Below, piece by piece: positions 48,322 through 59,700 of a DNA stretch of 64,000 bases. This stretch comes from Streblospio benedicti (Eukaryota > Annelida > Polychaeta > Spionida > Spionidae). Location: contig CM032663.1 in the NCBI GenBank assembly GCA_019095985.1, positions 21,915,260 through 21,979,259 on the forward strand, read 5' to 3'. The position numbers and the translations under genes are program-made. The notes below the pieces were generated by a model, which was not told where the DNA came from, made no database searches, and saw nothing but the letters and a program-made list of their open reading frames with translations. The stretch's first letter is position 1. Each line of letters starts with the position of its first letter.

Positions 48322-48665
48322 TCCGTGGCCGAATGGTTAGCGAGTTGGATTCGTGACCAGAAGGCCGTGGGTTCGATTCCCGGTCGGGTCTGGTGGTAGG
48401 TGTTGAGCAAACCTACCCCTAACAGGTCGCACATTGCTCCGTGGCACCTACACGTTAAATAGGTATAGGTCGTTGCGCTGAATGAGTGAGGTAGTGATTG
48501 TGTGAGTGATAAGCATTTTGCGCTGAATGTGCTGCCGATGCAAGTATGCGAGAACTGATCAAATGATGATCAATGAGTGTGCCAATGGCCTTGTGTAAAT
48601 TGTAAAGTCATGAGAGCCAGACTGGGATCAAGACTATAAACCACCACATTTACATTTACATTTAC
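48322..48665 (+). mobile_element. tRNA-derived SINE with intact box A and box B
   Basis: The head has box A (TGGCCGAATGG) and box B (GGTTCGATTCC) of an RNA polymerase III promoter, about 40 bases apart as in a tRNA, but the stems do not close into a proper cloverleaf. The body has GGTGTTGAGCAAACC, CTCCGTGGCACCTACACGTT and GTGCCAATGGCCTTGTGTAAAT, and the tail is (ATTTAC)n. Diverged relatives lie at 36090-36360 and 55049-55270. Confidence 0.8.
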
Positions 48666-51600
48666 TTATATTCGGCGTTTATTATCAAACGTCTAATTAG
48701 AGATGTGTAGTTTTAGAGTCAGACTAATATTTTCTCCAATGCAATATTATCTATGGCCGTAAGGTACTGGGGGTTGGGGGGATTAACATTCTTGAATATC
48801 ATTCTGGGGCTTAAAGTAACAAGGGACCCTGATTTTATTTTATTTACTAGTACCTAGTCCATTCATTTTTATTTATCTGTTTGTCCTAATAATAGTGTGC
48901 ATATTAATAATTAAGTTGTAATAATGGTCTTATAAAACATTCACGTATTTACTTTTTTTTCAATTAATTACTTCTTCAATTTTAAACTGAGACTGCAGGC
49001 ATGAGGTCATTATGAAATATTTATTTTTGCAAGAAAAAAGGCGAATCATACACATCAAATACCCAGTGGATACCTTCCTGAGTTTAACATTTACATATGA
49101 AATATGATGACTATACATGCGTAGCCGTGCATAAAAGTCATGCGTGCGTGCTGTTTGAAATACAGGAAAAGAGTGAAAACTGAAAATCAAGCTGAACAAA
49201 CGTACTTTTTTCACTAATTTACTGATGGATCTATTTTAGACAAGCTCATTTTCTTGTCTTACTGATTATATATAATAATACACTGTCTTGGTAGCCCAGG
49301 TGAATTTGATATTGCATTACTGGTATTGGTTTAGACATAGTTTATTTAAAATGAAAAGGGATTTGGCACGGCAAAATGCGATTTGAGCGTCTCCATATTT
49401 TTGTTATTAAAGGGCCTAATGTAGATATGTTCTTTGAGCTTTCTTCAAAAAACAAATTACTAAGAGCATCAGCAGCCCTCATCTCTAACGAAAATCAACA
49501 CGCACGCACGCACAAAACAAACAAAAACAGACAAACTCAAAGACATAAAAACTGCAACAGAACTGTAACAAGACTAAACCCCTCAAAATACCACAACATA
49601 TGCCCGTTGCACTCTTGCAGAGATTTGATCAATGAAATACAACACAATCCAATAATCCTGATGGATTATACAAGATAAGCACACGACCTGATAAATATAG
49701 TCCTCTATCTGCTTCGGGAGGAAACCCCCAAATTTGCAACACATCTGTGCTGACTAGATTATACGGGATATATCTCAAGGTTCATTTACTCCAATTTGTA
49801 CAAAAAGTGATCTGTCAAATATTGTTGTCGTGTCTCGCCAGTGAATGAAAGGGAAGTCTGAGCAGTGGTTTAATAAAGGGACATGTTAAAATATGCATGT
49901 ATAAGATTGTAAAGTGCTGTTTTTTTTCTGTTCTCAATATGTTCTTTTTGCAATAAGAATTTTAAATGGGGACACAAGAAACTGCCTTGTAAGATCACCT
50001 GTAACTACGAAGGAGAGATGGTCTCTTTATGAAGGTTCATGTTCTATTATGACTTAGTGTGACCACTAGGGATGGTCTAATTATGGAGGTGTTCTCTATA
50101 TAGAGGTGGTCTTAATTGGGTGTTATATTGAATCTATATTATGAAGAAACATGAAAATGATTTAAATAATACACTGTGTTGAAAAGGGAAATAATCAAAG
50201 AATCAAAAATGAAATATTCCCGAATCTCACTTATCATATCCACCAGAAATAGGGCAACATCGCTTTTTGTGTCATTGATAAATGCCACAGTGCACTGATG
50301 TGACTTTTCAACGTTTTCAACGCAACTAGTCTCCTTTTCAAATATGTATGCCATTGAAACAAAACATTTCTTTTAAAACATAATTAGGAAATGTGATGCA
50401 TGGCGAGCCGCATCCCCACTTGGTTTGAGGGCAGTATCATGAGATTCACACCCCTTTTTGGTGAATATTGTCCGAGTTTGCGACTAGCTAGACTGACTAC
50501 GGTCAATTGTGCTGCTGCTGGTGTTGGCGCTGGGGCTGTTGAGGCTGCTGCGGTTGCTGCTGCCGTCTATTGGCGATTTCACTATAAAAATTCCAGACTA
50601 TGGCCGCCATCTTGGTGTCAATGACGTCAATAATGGTGTCATGTTCATATGGCGATGCGGCAGTTATCCCAAGGTGCGTTGTGAGATTGTAATTGTTTAC
50701 TTTTATGGTTGGCTGTAGTGGACAGAACCTGAATGGATAGGCGTTGCAAGAACAGTAGTGGATGTAGTCAGGGTGGGGGTGGGGGAGGGGCAGGGAGGGC
50801 CTTAGCACGGGAGGTGTGGTAGGTGGCTGCTGTTAGAACAGTGTGTTGTCAGGACGAATGGTGGGGTTGTCAGGATGGTGTGGATGTAGTAGATCTTTGC
50901 TACAGTATCAATGCTGTTTTTTGTAGTCACCAAATAAAACAAAAGTAAACATAGCCAACGATTGGTTCTGTTACGGTTGACAACATGACAGATTGGGCTT
51001 TGATATTTATGACTGCGTGACTCTACCCCTACCAGGAAAATGTACACGTCAAATGTCACAAAACACCTGTCTTTGACACACTAATGAATCTTGCATTTTT
51101 CAGCACAGCAGGGACAGTGGGAAATTGTTTGTCAGATGTGTTCTTGATTCATCACATTTCATGTTTGAGTGTCCTTGTGTGAACGTCGAAAAATGATTCA
51201 TATCCAGATTGCTAGGAACGGGGTGGGTTTATAAGGCAGTTGGATGTTGGGTAAAAGGACCCCAAAATTATGGATGTTGGAAATAATGATTTAGGGATGT
51301 AGGACTTTTTGACCCCTTATAAACCCCGAAGACTAAAAAGACTCACGACAATGGAAGTCTGATTGTTCCTAGCTTTATTTGGCACCATCCTGCCATCCAC
51401 CCTGTTAAATTCTAGCTTATTGTAGGCTTTAGTTTAGTCCATATTCGTAAGCCCAATGACTAAATCGCCCGTCACTGTTTAATTTCTAGATACGGGTGTT
51501 GTACTGTAATGTAGTTCCCAGCATCTGCTGGTGATGAAGTTGTCAATACGATTATGATGCATGAATATACGAAAATTGCGTTAGGGCCAAACTCAATGCA

Positions 51601-52250
51601 TCTGTGTCCACACCCTCTTCCGTCATGGAATATCCATATTCGTCAACGCGAATATTGTATGATAGAACAGACTGACTATCAACTTTGAATTATATATATT
51701 AAATTACAAATGCACAATTTTGCACTTTAGCATTACTAGTTCATAAATATGAATAGAAGACTAATTAAGGTAAAATCATACCTATATTTATTTGTCTATA
51801 TGTACATTGATACAAAAAGAAAGAAAAAAAAACAAGTAAATATTCTGCAATGTGCCACCATTATCCATAATTATCACAGTGCTACCACCACATTTAATAC
51901 TAAGTTTTGCTAATTTTGAGCTTATTCTATGCTTTATTCTAGTCTGCAATACTCTATCGAGGGTTAATGATAATTATGTAGTTGGTTCTCGTTTGCAATT
52001 TGCTAGATACAGACTGTAGCAACGACTGCTCGACCAGAAAAGGGTTAATTCCCATGACAATAAAAAGAGTAAGCCCCGTGTATGACAGGGCTTTGACATA
52101 GCTAAACAGAATACAGATGCCATTGCTAGGATGCATGCAACAAACCCATTAGAAGTGTCCTCGGAGATGGTATTTTGCCAGGCAACTCATGCACATTTAT
52201 CTTTACAACTCTTCCATCGTAAACAGCATTACAGATGTAAGTTTTATCTT
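48666..52250. other. no supported gene
   Basis: CACG microsatellite at 49500-49514, a MITE remnant at 49990-50130 (GAGGTGGTCTTAATTGGG end), and an interrupted GCTGCTG-type tract at 50505-50570. The open frames here are short and lack splice support. Confidence 0.4.
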
Positions 52251-52251
52251 A

Positions 52252-53303
52252 GGCTCCGATCAGACTGTCACGGATTGAACATCTGACTAGTTAGAGTGGT
52301 TGGTATAAGACTTTGTGGCGATAATATGCACCCCTACCTCGATTTTTCATATTATCATATACTACCTTATAATAAGACGTGGAGTTAAGCCTGTGTTCAC
52401 TTTAAACACCCCGCCAAACCCAAGAAAAGAAGAAAAAAAAAAAGAAAAAAGACCATGAAAAAAAAAAAAAAACAACAACAAAAAATTAACTAATTGCAAT
52501 AGGTGATGCTGTTATAACATACGCACTCGCAATTATTGGAGCACTATGATTTTTGTGTACTCCGCTGTGTAATTTATAAAAAAAATAGTTTAGAAAAGTG
52601 ACACTTTTCAATTCCAACTCCAGCTGCAGCACATCAAAGACTATTACAAATTGACAAAATGATTCACCTATAAACGGGTTTCATTATTTGGTCTCCAAAA
52701 TAGATATTTCTGTCATTTGTTACCCTGGAATGTGATAGCTGAAAATTGCATTTTTTTCGTACTGTATCCAAGGCCTGCGAAATTAGAAAAAAACATCATC
52801 CATGGTATGGGATTTTTCATTTATAATTCTGTTGTTTTCCCCATCCATATGAAAAATAAGGTATTGGTGTAATGGCAGATCCAGGTTTTTTCTAATAGAG
52901 AATGGGGTGCAACCAGTGGTTTCATGTACGTAAAAGCTTGCAAACATGAAAAAATCCAATGACACTTATTTTGTGTGGGGGAAAAAGTGGGGGGGGGCGC
53001 TCGTGTGCCCCCTGGACCTCTATCTGTCTGTGTAGCTATGCTGAGGTTTTACATTTTCAGTAATCAAAGCAGGCACATTCTATTCAAGCTAAAATTGATC
53101 GGCACATTGTTTCGTCACAGCCTTGCAGTGTGTTTTTTTTAACACAATCAATAGCAGATCCTGTTTTCAGAAAGGGGGAGGGCGCCCCAACCCTCTAGAC
53201 CTGTTCTTGACAAGGATGCTTTCTAAATGTATTTTCTCAATCTCCTTTTCTTACGGTAAATAGCGGGGAATTGATATTCGTGAATGTCAGACTGGAGCCT
53301 TGC
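52252..53303. mobile_element. TIR element, CTGACAGTCACGAAT family, about 1.05 kb
   Basis: Left end AGGCTCCGATCAGACTGTCACGGATT; the right end read in reverse is AGGCTCCAGTCTGACATTCACGAATA. These are inverted copies over about 26 bases with several changes. Inside are A-rich tracts and two fragments with a hAT-like GGCAGATCCAGG end (52874 and 53153) next to G/C runs, so other elements have probably jumped in. No transposase frame. Confidence 0.55.
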
Positions 53304-55048
53304 AAATTAAAAACCATTCACGATAGTTCTGTGTGTCCCAACGTTGAAAAATGAATACATGTATCACTCTTGTGTAATGTATTGTATTTTTTCGTTTCCG
53401 TCTCATAGAAAGGATTAAGACACTTTCCGATAAACTTTATCTTCTCAACTTTGTTATGGCTCGGGATCGTTTACCAATGACGTCATCGTTGATGGGGGGG
53501 GGGATCTGAGAAATAGGACGAATGATGACAGCCTTGATATAAATGCATAAGGGTGGGGGTGTGGGCTGTCCAGAGAAAAATGACGCCATCGCGGACTGTG
53601 GGAGGTGATGAGGGGGGATTCATCAGGTGTGATCTTTTTATTGATATTTCAAAGGAATTGTATTAAATGCAAAGATATCAAAATGGTGTGGATATTGTTT
53701 TTTGGGTTCCATAGAAATGTGAAATGAAACATTATGGATTATCTTTTACTAGAGATCTGCGCATGCACTTGCCCGTTGAAGGGGAAACGTTTCACCAACA
53801 CATAATGTTCGTATCTACATATTATGGATTATAATGAGTGTTTGAAAGAATATCCCTAAAATAGTTATGAGCTTTCTTCTCTCACCACCATTTGGGTAGT
53901 AGAAGGATCTAAAACCCGGGTGGGGTGGGGGTTTAGTGGTTGTGGTGGTTGGGTGTGGGGTGGTGGGGTGGTGGGGTGGCATGAGTAAGTAAAAATGATG
54001 CGGCATAGTGTGAGAATGGGGTGGGTGGCAAATGATATTGATGACAAGGGGGAGGGGATCCGAATTGCCCGAAAATGCGATGACACGATTTGTTAACGAT
54101 CCCAAAGAAATTCCAATAAAGGTGTTCAGTGATATTTTAAAATGGGCTCGAAAAGAATATTTTCAACATTATTTTACCTTGCTTTTGCTAGATTTCCCCC
54201 TCAATTTTCCCCCAGTTTTATTTACAGAAGAATCTCCATATCAAGACTACATGTATAATAAGACTTTTTCTGTCAGTCACAATTTTTTTTATAAATGAAA
54301 TGACGTAAAAAGACCATTTCTAGCCAAGTTCAACCCGATCTACCTGTCCAGATCTGGACCGTAATGTTCAATGTGTACTGTAAAAAAAAAAGAAAGAAAA
54401 AAAGAAAAAAAAAAAAGAAATGAAAATGAACATATAAGCCTATCCAAAGAGTTATCATCGTTTCAATCTGCTCCTATCCGAAGGCTACATAGGGGAGGAC
54501 ACAATTAAATATAGGCCCATCAAACAATGAGTAGAGTACACAGCCATAAATGATTACAGTAGGCCTATAGACCACCCCGGGTGCTACCACAGAATGTGGC
54601 CTCTTTATGGAGTTTCGCCGGGGTAACTTTCTGAAGGCTTTGGAACGCGAGAAATTGTTTAACTGCAAAGGTCGTCTATTTATAGAGGTGGTCGTAGTAG
54701 GATGTACTTCTGTTTTTGAATGAAGGAGTTGACTATAGTCGCAATTTATGATTGATTATCCTTAAATGGTAATGTCCATACACACTGGGCAGGGGTGAGG
54801 GGTGGGCAGGGGGAGAATCCGCTGCCTGGTCCTGCCTATAGATCAAAACCAATAGCTGGAGAAATAAACAGTATTCTCTCATCCGACAACACATCTGTGA
54901 TAGTACTTCTGAGGCCATATGTATCTATCGTGAGGGGTAAATACAATGTTTACAATGCAAACACTGAATTCTTATTGGCTTATAATGATCACTAATGATA
55001 GTGTTTGTATAGCAAATATTGTATTTATCCCTTTTCTTCCGTGCACGA
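53304..55048. other. no supported gene; G/T-rich and A-rich low complexity
   Basis: GGTGGGGTGG-type tract at 53915-53985, A-rich tracts at 54379-54420, and a MITE remnant at 54590-54712 ending AGAGGTGGTCGTAGTAGG. Frames here are compositional. Confidence 0.4.
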
Positions 55049-55270
55049 TGCCCGGGGCTTTGATCGTGGGTTCGATTTCCTGTTTTGGTCTGATTGTGAG
55101 TGTTGAGCAAACACATCACTCACTGGTTTCACACAGCTCCGTGGCACATACACTTTAAATAGGTACATAGCATGCCAGTGATTTAGAACTAATGTATGCT
55201 CTTCAGGTAGTTAAAAAGAAGTGTACTGTGACAAGGATGCAAATGATCTGGTGTAGATTTAGTCGTATAA
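55049..55270 (+). mobile_element. tRNA-derived SINE, diverged copy
   Basis: Box B (GGGTTCGATTTCC), GTGTTGAGCAAACACATC, CTCCGTGGCACATACACTTT and AAATAGGTACATAG follow the order of the SINE at 48322. The head upstream of box B is eroded. Confidence 0.7.
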
Positions 55271-55439
55271 TGATGAGCTGCTTGGATTTCCACTTTAACC
55301 CTTACAGTCACACTTCCACTTTTACAATGTAACATGTAATGTGGGACCCTACCATTACAGTGGAACATATTCATGTGTTCATCTTCCTTTTTGGACACTT
55401 TTCATGGCTCCGCGCTTACCATATATTATACATGCCATG

Positions 55440-55730
55440 GGTAGATCCAGGGGGGCGTAGGGGGCCTGTGCCCCCCCCCCATTTTCCCAACGATATACTT
55501 CATGTTCATATGTTTTTTTTTCATGAAATCCATTGACTCGGCAAACAACCTGTATAATTCCCAAACGTTGCAAACCACTTGTCAAATGCACGCATATTCA
55601 TATCCGTATGTCTCAAGGTTTTGCCTTTCTTGTTCAATTTACTTCAGGGGGTTGCGAATGTCGTTTTGTTGTCCCCTGTCTCAATGCTTAAGTGCCCCCA
55701 CCCCTTTCCAAAAACCTGGATCTGCCACTG
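55440..55730. mobile_element. hAT-like MITE with CATGCCATG target duplication
   Basis: Starts GGTAGATCCAGGGGG and ends CCTGGATCTGCCACTG; reversed, the end is CAGTGGCAGATCCAGG, the usual form for hAT ends. CATGCCATG stands on both sides (55431-55439 and 55731-55739), as expected for an 8-base hAT duplication plus one base. The left end lacks its first four bases. Confidence 0.8.
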
Positions 55731-56776
55731 CATGCCATGTAAAAATCATATACAAAGTGATCATCTCTCAGAAAGACACCTGCGTTATGTGGAAACGTTT
55801 CACTTCGCCCTGAAGGTGTCCAAACAAGACAGGTTCCATGTGTACTTCTTACATGCGTAATCTAAACCAACTTCACGTACAACTCAATGATATACAATCC
55901 ATACGTACTCAAATGTGTGCGTGGGATGTGTTCCAAATCAGGGACCGACAGCTGGCGAATCTCACTGTAGGCCGCCATGTTGACCCTCTTGCCCTAATAA
56001 GGTATGCACTAGTTCCCAGGGGCCTTCCGCTGTGGTATTCCAGTTGTGGACATCCAGGTCAACACATTCGAAGCTCAATGATTAGGTCACATGAAAGTGG
56101 TGACAGTTTGTTAGAATCAAAAGTTCTGCTTTGAAACACGGAACTGATCCAAGAAAATCATACACTGTTTCAGAGGATGTGATTCGAGAGATATTCTAGA
56201 GCTATTCTAGACGTGTTCTTATTTTTCTTGCGAGTCTGTGTCAATTCCAAGTAACCATTTTAAAATGTGCACATGTAGGCAGTTATTGCAATGGCGGAAT
56301 GAAAGATAAAATCTGATTCCAAATGTTGCTCACACGTTCATAATTGTCTTCCACATTATAACGCCGTCTTTTCAATTATCACGGGTTCTATCAAATCCAA
56401 TACTGTAGTAGTAATATGTTATAGAATATACGGAATATTGATACTGTATAATGCATGACACATGTAATAAAACTACTATAAAACTGTGATGGATGGCACT
56501 GCAAAAATCTAAACTTAATTCACCTGAAATTACAATATGATGAGATGCAATATAGTCCGTTTAACACACGGTTGACTTTCAAAAGTCTTGTTGTCCTTCT
56601 TTTGTAGCTCTAATAACGATGAACTTTGCATGTAGTTAAAACAAAACCGGAGACACAAAAGAAACGAATGCGTACTCGTTTTTAATAGGCGGTTCCATCT
56701 TTGTATTGCAGTAAATATTTTGCCAACATTTGCCTATTCCTTCGCATGCATTAAAAGAAGAAGAAAAACGGCAAAC

Positions 56777-56945
56777 ATTATGGCAAACAACTTGTATAAT
56801 TCCCAAACGCTGCAAACCACTTGTCAAATGCACGCATATTCATATTCGTATGTCTCAAGGTTTTGCCTTTCTTGTTCAATTTACTTCAGGGGTTGCGAAT
56901 GTTTAGTTTTGTTTGCCCCCTTTCTCAATGCCTGAGCATTCAAAA
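56777..56945. repeat. second copy of the inner part of the hAT-like MITE
   Basis: Nearly identical to 55541-55690 (ACTTGTCAAATGCACGCATA, CTCAAGGTTTTGCCTTTC, ACTTCAGGG). It lacks the GGTAGATCC ends, so it is truncated on both sides. Confidence 0.8.
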
Positions 56946-59490
56946 TATTTTGGAATATTTCTCCTCATCCTCTATGGTCCAGTTTTCCTTTGGCAAAACT
57001 TTGATGTTTAAAGCACTTTAAACTACGAAAAAGATTATTTTTAAATTAATGAATCTGATAAATGTGCATATCTTTGCGCATGTTTTTCGAATTTGGAATT
57101 TAAAAAAAAGTAAGAACATGACTTCAGCTTTAGAAAATAAAGAAGGGGAAAAGATTCGTTGGGCCTACTTATAATATGTCATCATATTAAAGTAGATGAA
57201 ATTTGCCAATCTCCCATATGCTATTTTCACCCACAAGATGATAAACAAGAAGTCCGATCGTTGGAACTCAGCTTTAATGATATTGATGCCATTCTTAAAG
57301 CACTTGACAACTGCCGATATTGATATTGAGTTTTGCCACTCAAATTAAAACACCAACTTTTATAGCTGTTTTGAAGAGTGAACTACAAAGTATTCTATAC
57401 TTTGTAATTGTTTGTTATGCTGTAATCAAATCATGATGGATAGCACGGTTTCCCCTAACCTTTGTGATCTTGGGGACTACTATTCGAGTTAATTAAGCAT
57501 TAACTAGTAACAGCATGAAAATAGTCATAATTGGTTTTCAGAGGTCCTGCAGTTGACAATCAAAATCAATACGTGTGCACTGGTGATACCTCATTGCACT
57601 CTGGTTATCCATGTATAAGTAATAACTTTTCCAGGCAAATAATCTCCCATTGTTATATGTAAAATGTCATCACTATCCACTAATAAACGATATCCAGTAC
57701 AATTGATTTTCACCGTCAAAATTCTCACAATTTAGCACATCTTCATCTACACAATTTAGCTACCCAGCTCACACTCACAAGTGAAGCTACCCAGCACTGC
57801 ATCAATAGAATATAGAGAAGTGAAAACCCATCTCAAGTATAATTGTCAACTGTAATGTTTGCCTACTGGGAGGAACGAATGTATAGAGGACATGTCAAAT
57901 ACCCCCGCACTCTCTTCAAAATGCAAAATAGCCGGTAAACGCGTACCATAAACATAACGGTGCCCCGAGCCAAGATAGACTCAGTTTGTAAAACCGAGTT
58001 AGTGAGTTTTATAGTCTGCAAGTTGCTGCGAGCTCGCATAGGAACTGCTCTTTTAAAAGCATACCCTTTTAGAATGAAAGGAACTGGGTAGTTTTTCTAG
58101 TTGTAACTGTCAGGTTTTAGTTTTCTCCCATAGTTTTTTTTATTCATATGACCCTTGATTTAAATTTGACTTCTTTTGATGTTCAAAGCAGTTTTTGATG
58201 TTCAAAATAGTTTGTTATCCATGTTCATTTAAACTGTGGAACAACTGGATTTCAACTTTGCATTTCTAATGAAGTTGACCGATATGGGTTTGTGTTAACC
58301 CCGAAAACAGACATGAAAGATGTAAAGCAATAACACGAGATTCCATTAGTTTTCTCAATGCTTGTGAATCCATTTTGAATCTTCGTTTTAGTCCATTTCA
58401 TATCTCACTTATTACGAAGCTGGTATAAGTTGATTGTGAGGGAGAAGTTGGTAAATGAATTACCGTGCCAATGTCAAACACTTTCCAAAAACAACCATCA
58501 CATGAAGTCTCACACAAAGCAATTAGTTCATGACAATCTTCATCAAATATTCAGAGCAAATTAGTACCACAGTGTTGTGAACGTGCACGACAGCCAGGAT
58601 TAGTTTCAACCACTGCCTCATTCAAAATGCAGTTGATCAAAAAGACAAGTTTCCTTCCTACATCACCATCATTATAAAGCCACCGTCTGACATTCAAGAA
58701 CTTTTCTCGTCCAGATGTTTGCAGCTCCGTAGATGAGAAGCACAATTTAAGAAGGGCAGATGATTTGACCTTTTTAAAACTCGTCTGTGACAAGACAATG
58801 TGGAAATTTACAATGGCTATAACATGCAAGGTGGCCGATTCGGCCTCAAAAGTCGGGATCTTCCGACCATAACTTAAACATTTTACTACATGTATAAATG
58901 CTTCAAAGGCTTGAAACTATGCCAGTGTGAGAATTCTATCTCACTCTATGATAAATCAAATAACTTGTGGATTTCTCTACCAAACCACCATTTCATATTA
59001 GATTACAAAATATTTACATGTATTATACAGCTTATGGTAAAAAATTATCTTTTAAAATGTACAATCCTCAAGCTCAAGTGAAACATAGGTCCAATTGTAG
59101 GTGTGCGTTACATTCAAGTCTAAATATCAAATTTTATGACAGATCCTTTCACAGCCCAAAGCCTTTGATCGTAGTCATCCCTAACCTCAAAATCGTACAT
59201 TGGTAAATTGCTCATTCTTATTCAACTGGGGCCACTTTCTGTTCATCTTGTATTGACAAACTCTGATGTATTGTGCAATGGAAAAACCATCAACCCACGC
59301 TAAGTCAATATGAAATTCTCGTCCGCTAAATGCTTATATGTATGGATCTTTTAAGGCGTGCACGTGATTTACATACAAACAGGTTTTCAATGGTCTTTTC
59401 AGTGTTGCTTTAGATAGCCTGATGCATTCCAAAACAAGACGACGCCACCGTCAGACCCGAAGGCTCATCCCCAAAGTTTGACTAAGTCAT
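56946..59490. other. no supported gene
   Basis: AT-rich sequence. A 92-codon minus-strand frame at 58551-58829 has acceptable composition but no partner exons. A TTCGGCCTCAAAAGTCGGGATCTTCCGACC phrase at 58838-58866 resembles 47998-48028. Confidence 0.35.
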
Positions 59491-59494
59491 GAGC

Positions 59495-59700
59495 AATACA
59501 GTTGTACTCGTTTATCTCGAACTCGGATAACTCGAATTTATGAATTAATGGAAAAAATAACCCTTGCTCTCGACAGTAGACTCCCCATTGTAAAGCACAT
59601 TGACAACTCGAAATGTCGGATAACTCGAACTTTTTATTCACTCGTAGCACTCCTACCAAGCTCGAAACGGATCCATCGGTCCAACTGCATATGGTTGAAA
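59495..59700. mobile_element. MITE with TATCTCGAACTCGGATAACTCGA phrases
   Basis: ACAGTTGTACTCGTTTATCT, then GAACTCGGATAACTCGAA and, 90 bases on, GTCGGATAACTCGAAC. Resembles the ends of the element at 13293-13462. The right border is unclear. Confidence 0.5.

Noticed and set aside
48322-48395. A tRNA gene at the head of the SINE
   Set aside because: Boxes A and B are present but the acceptor and anticodon stems do not pair, and it continues into a SINE body found elsewhere.
49376-49678. 100-codon plus-strand frame
   Set aside because: Contains a CACG microsatellite and Asn/Thr/Lys-rich compositional sequence; no partner exon.
50400-50808. Ala-rich and Gln-rich frames around 50.5 kb
   Set aside because: Caused by an interrupted GCTGCTG tract; no exon structure.
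53815-54105. His/Pro-rich minus-strand frames
   Set aside because: Arise from a GGTGGGGTGG low-complexity tract.
58551-58829. 92-codon minus-strand frame as an exon
   Set aside because: No partner exons, no recognised motif, and part of it resembles a dispersed repeat end.
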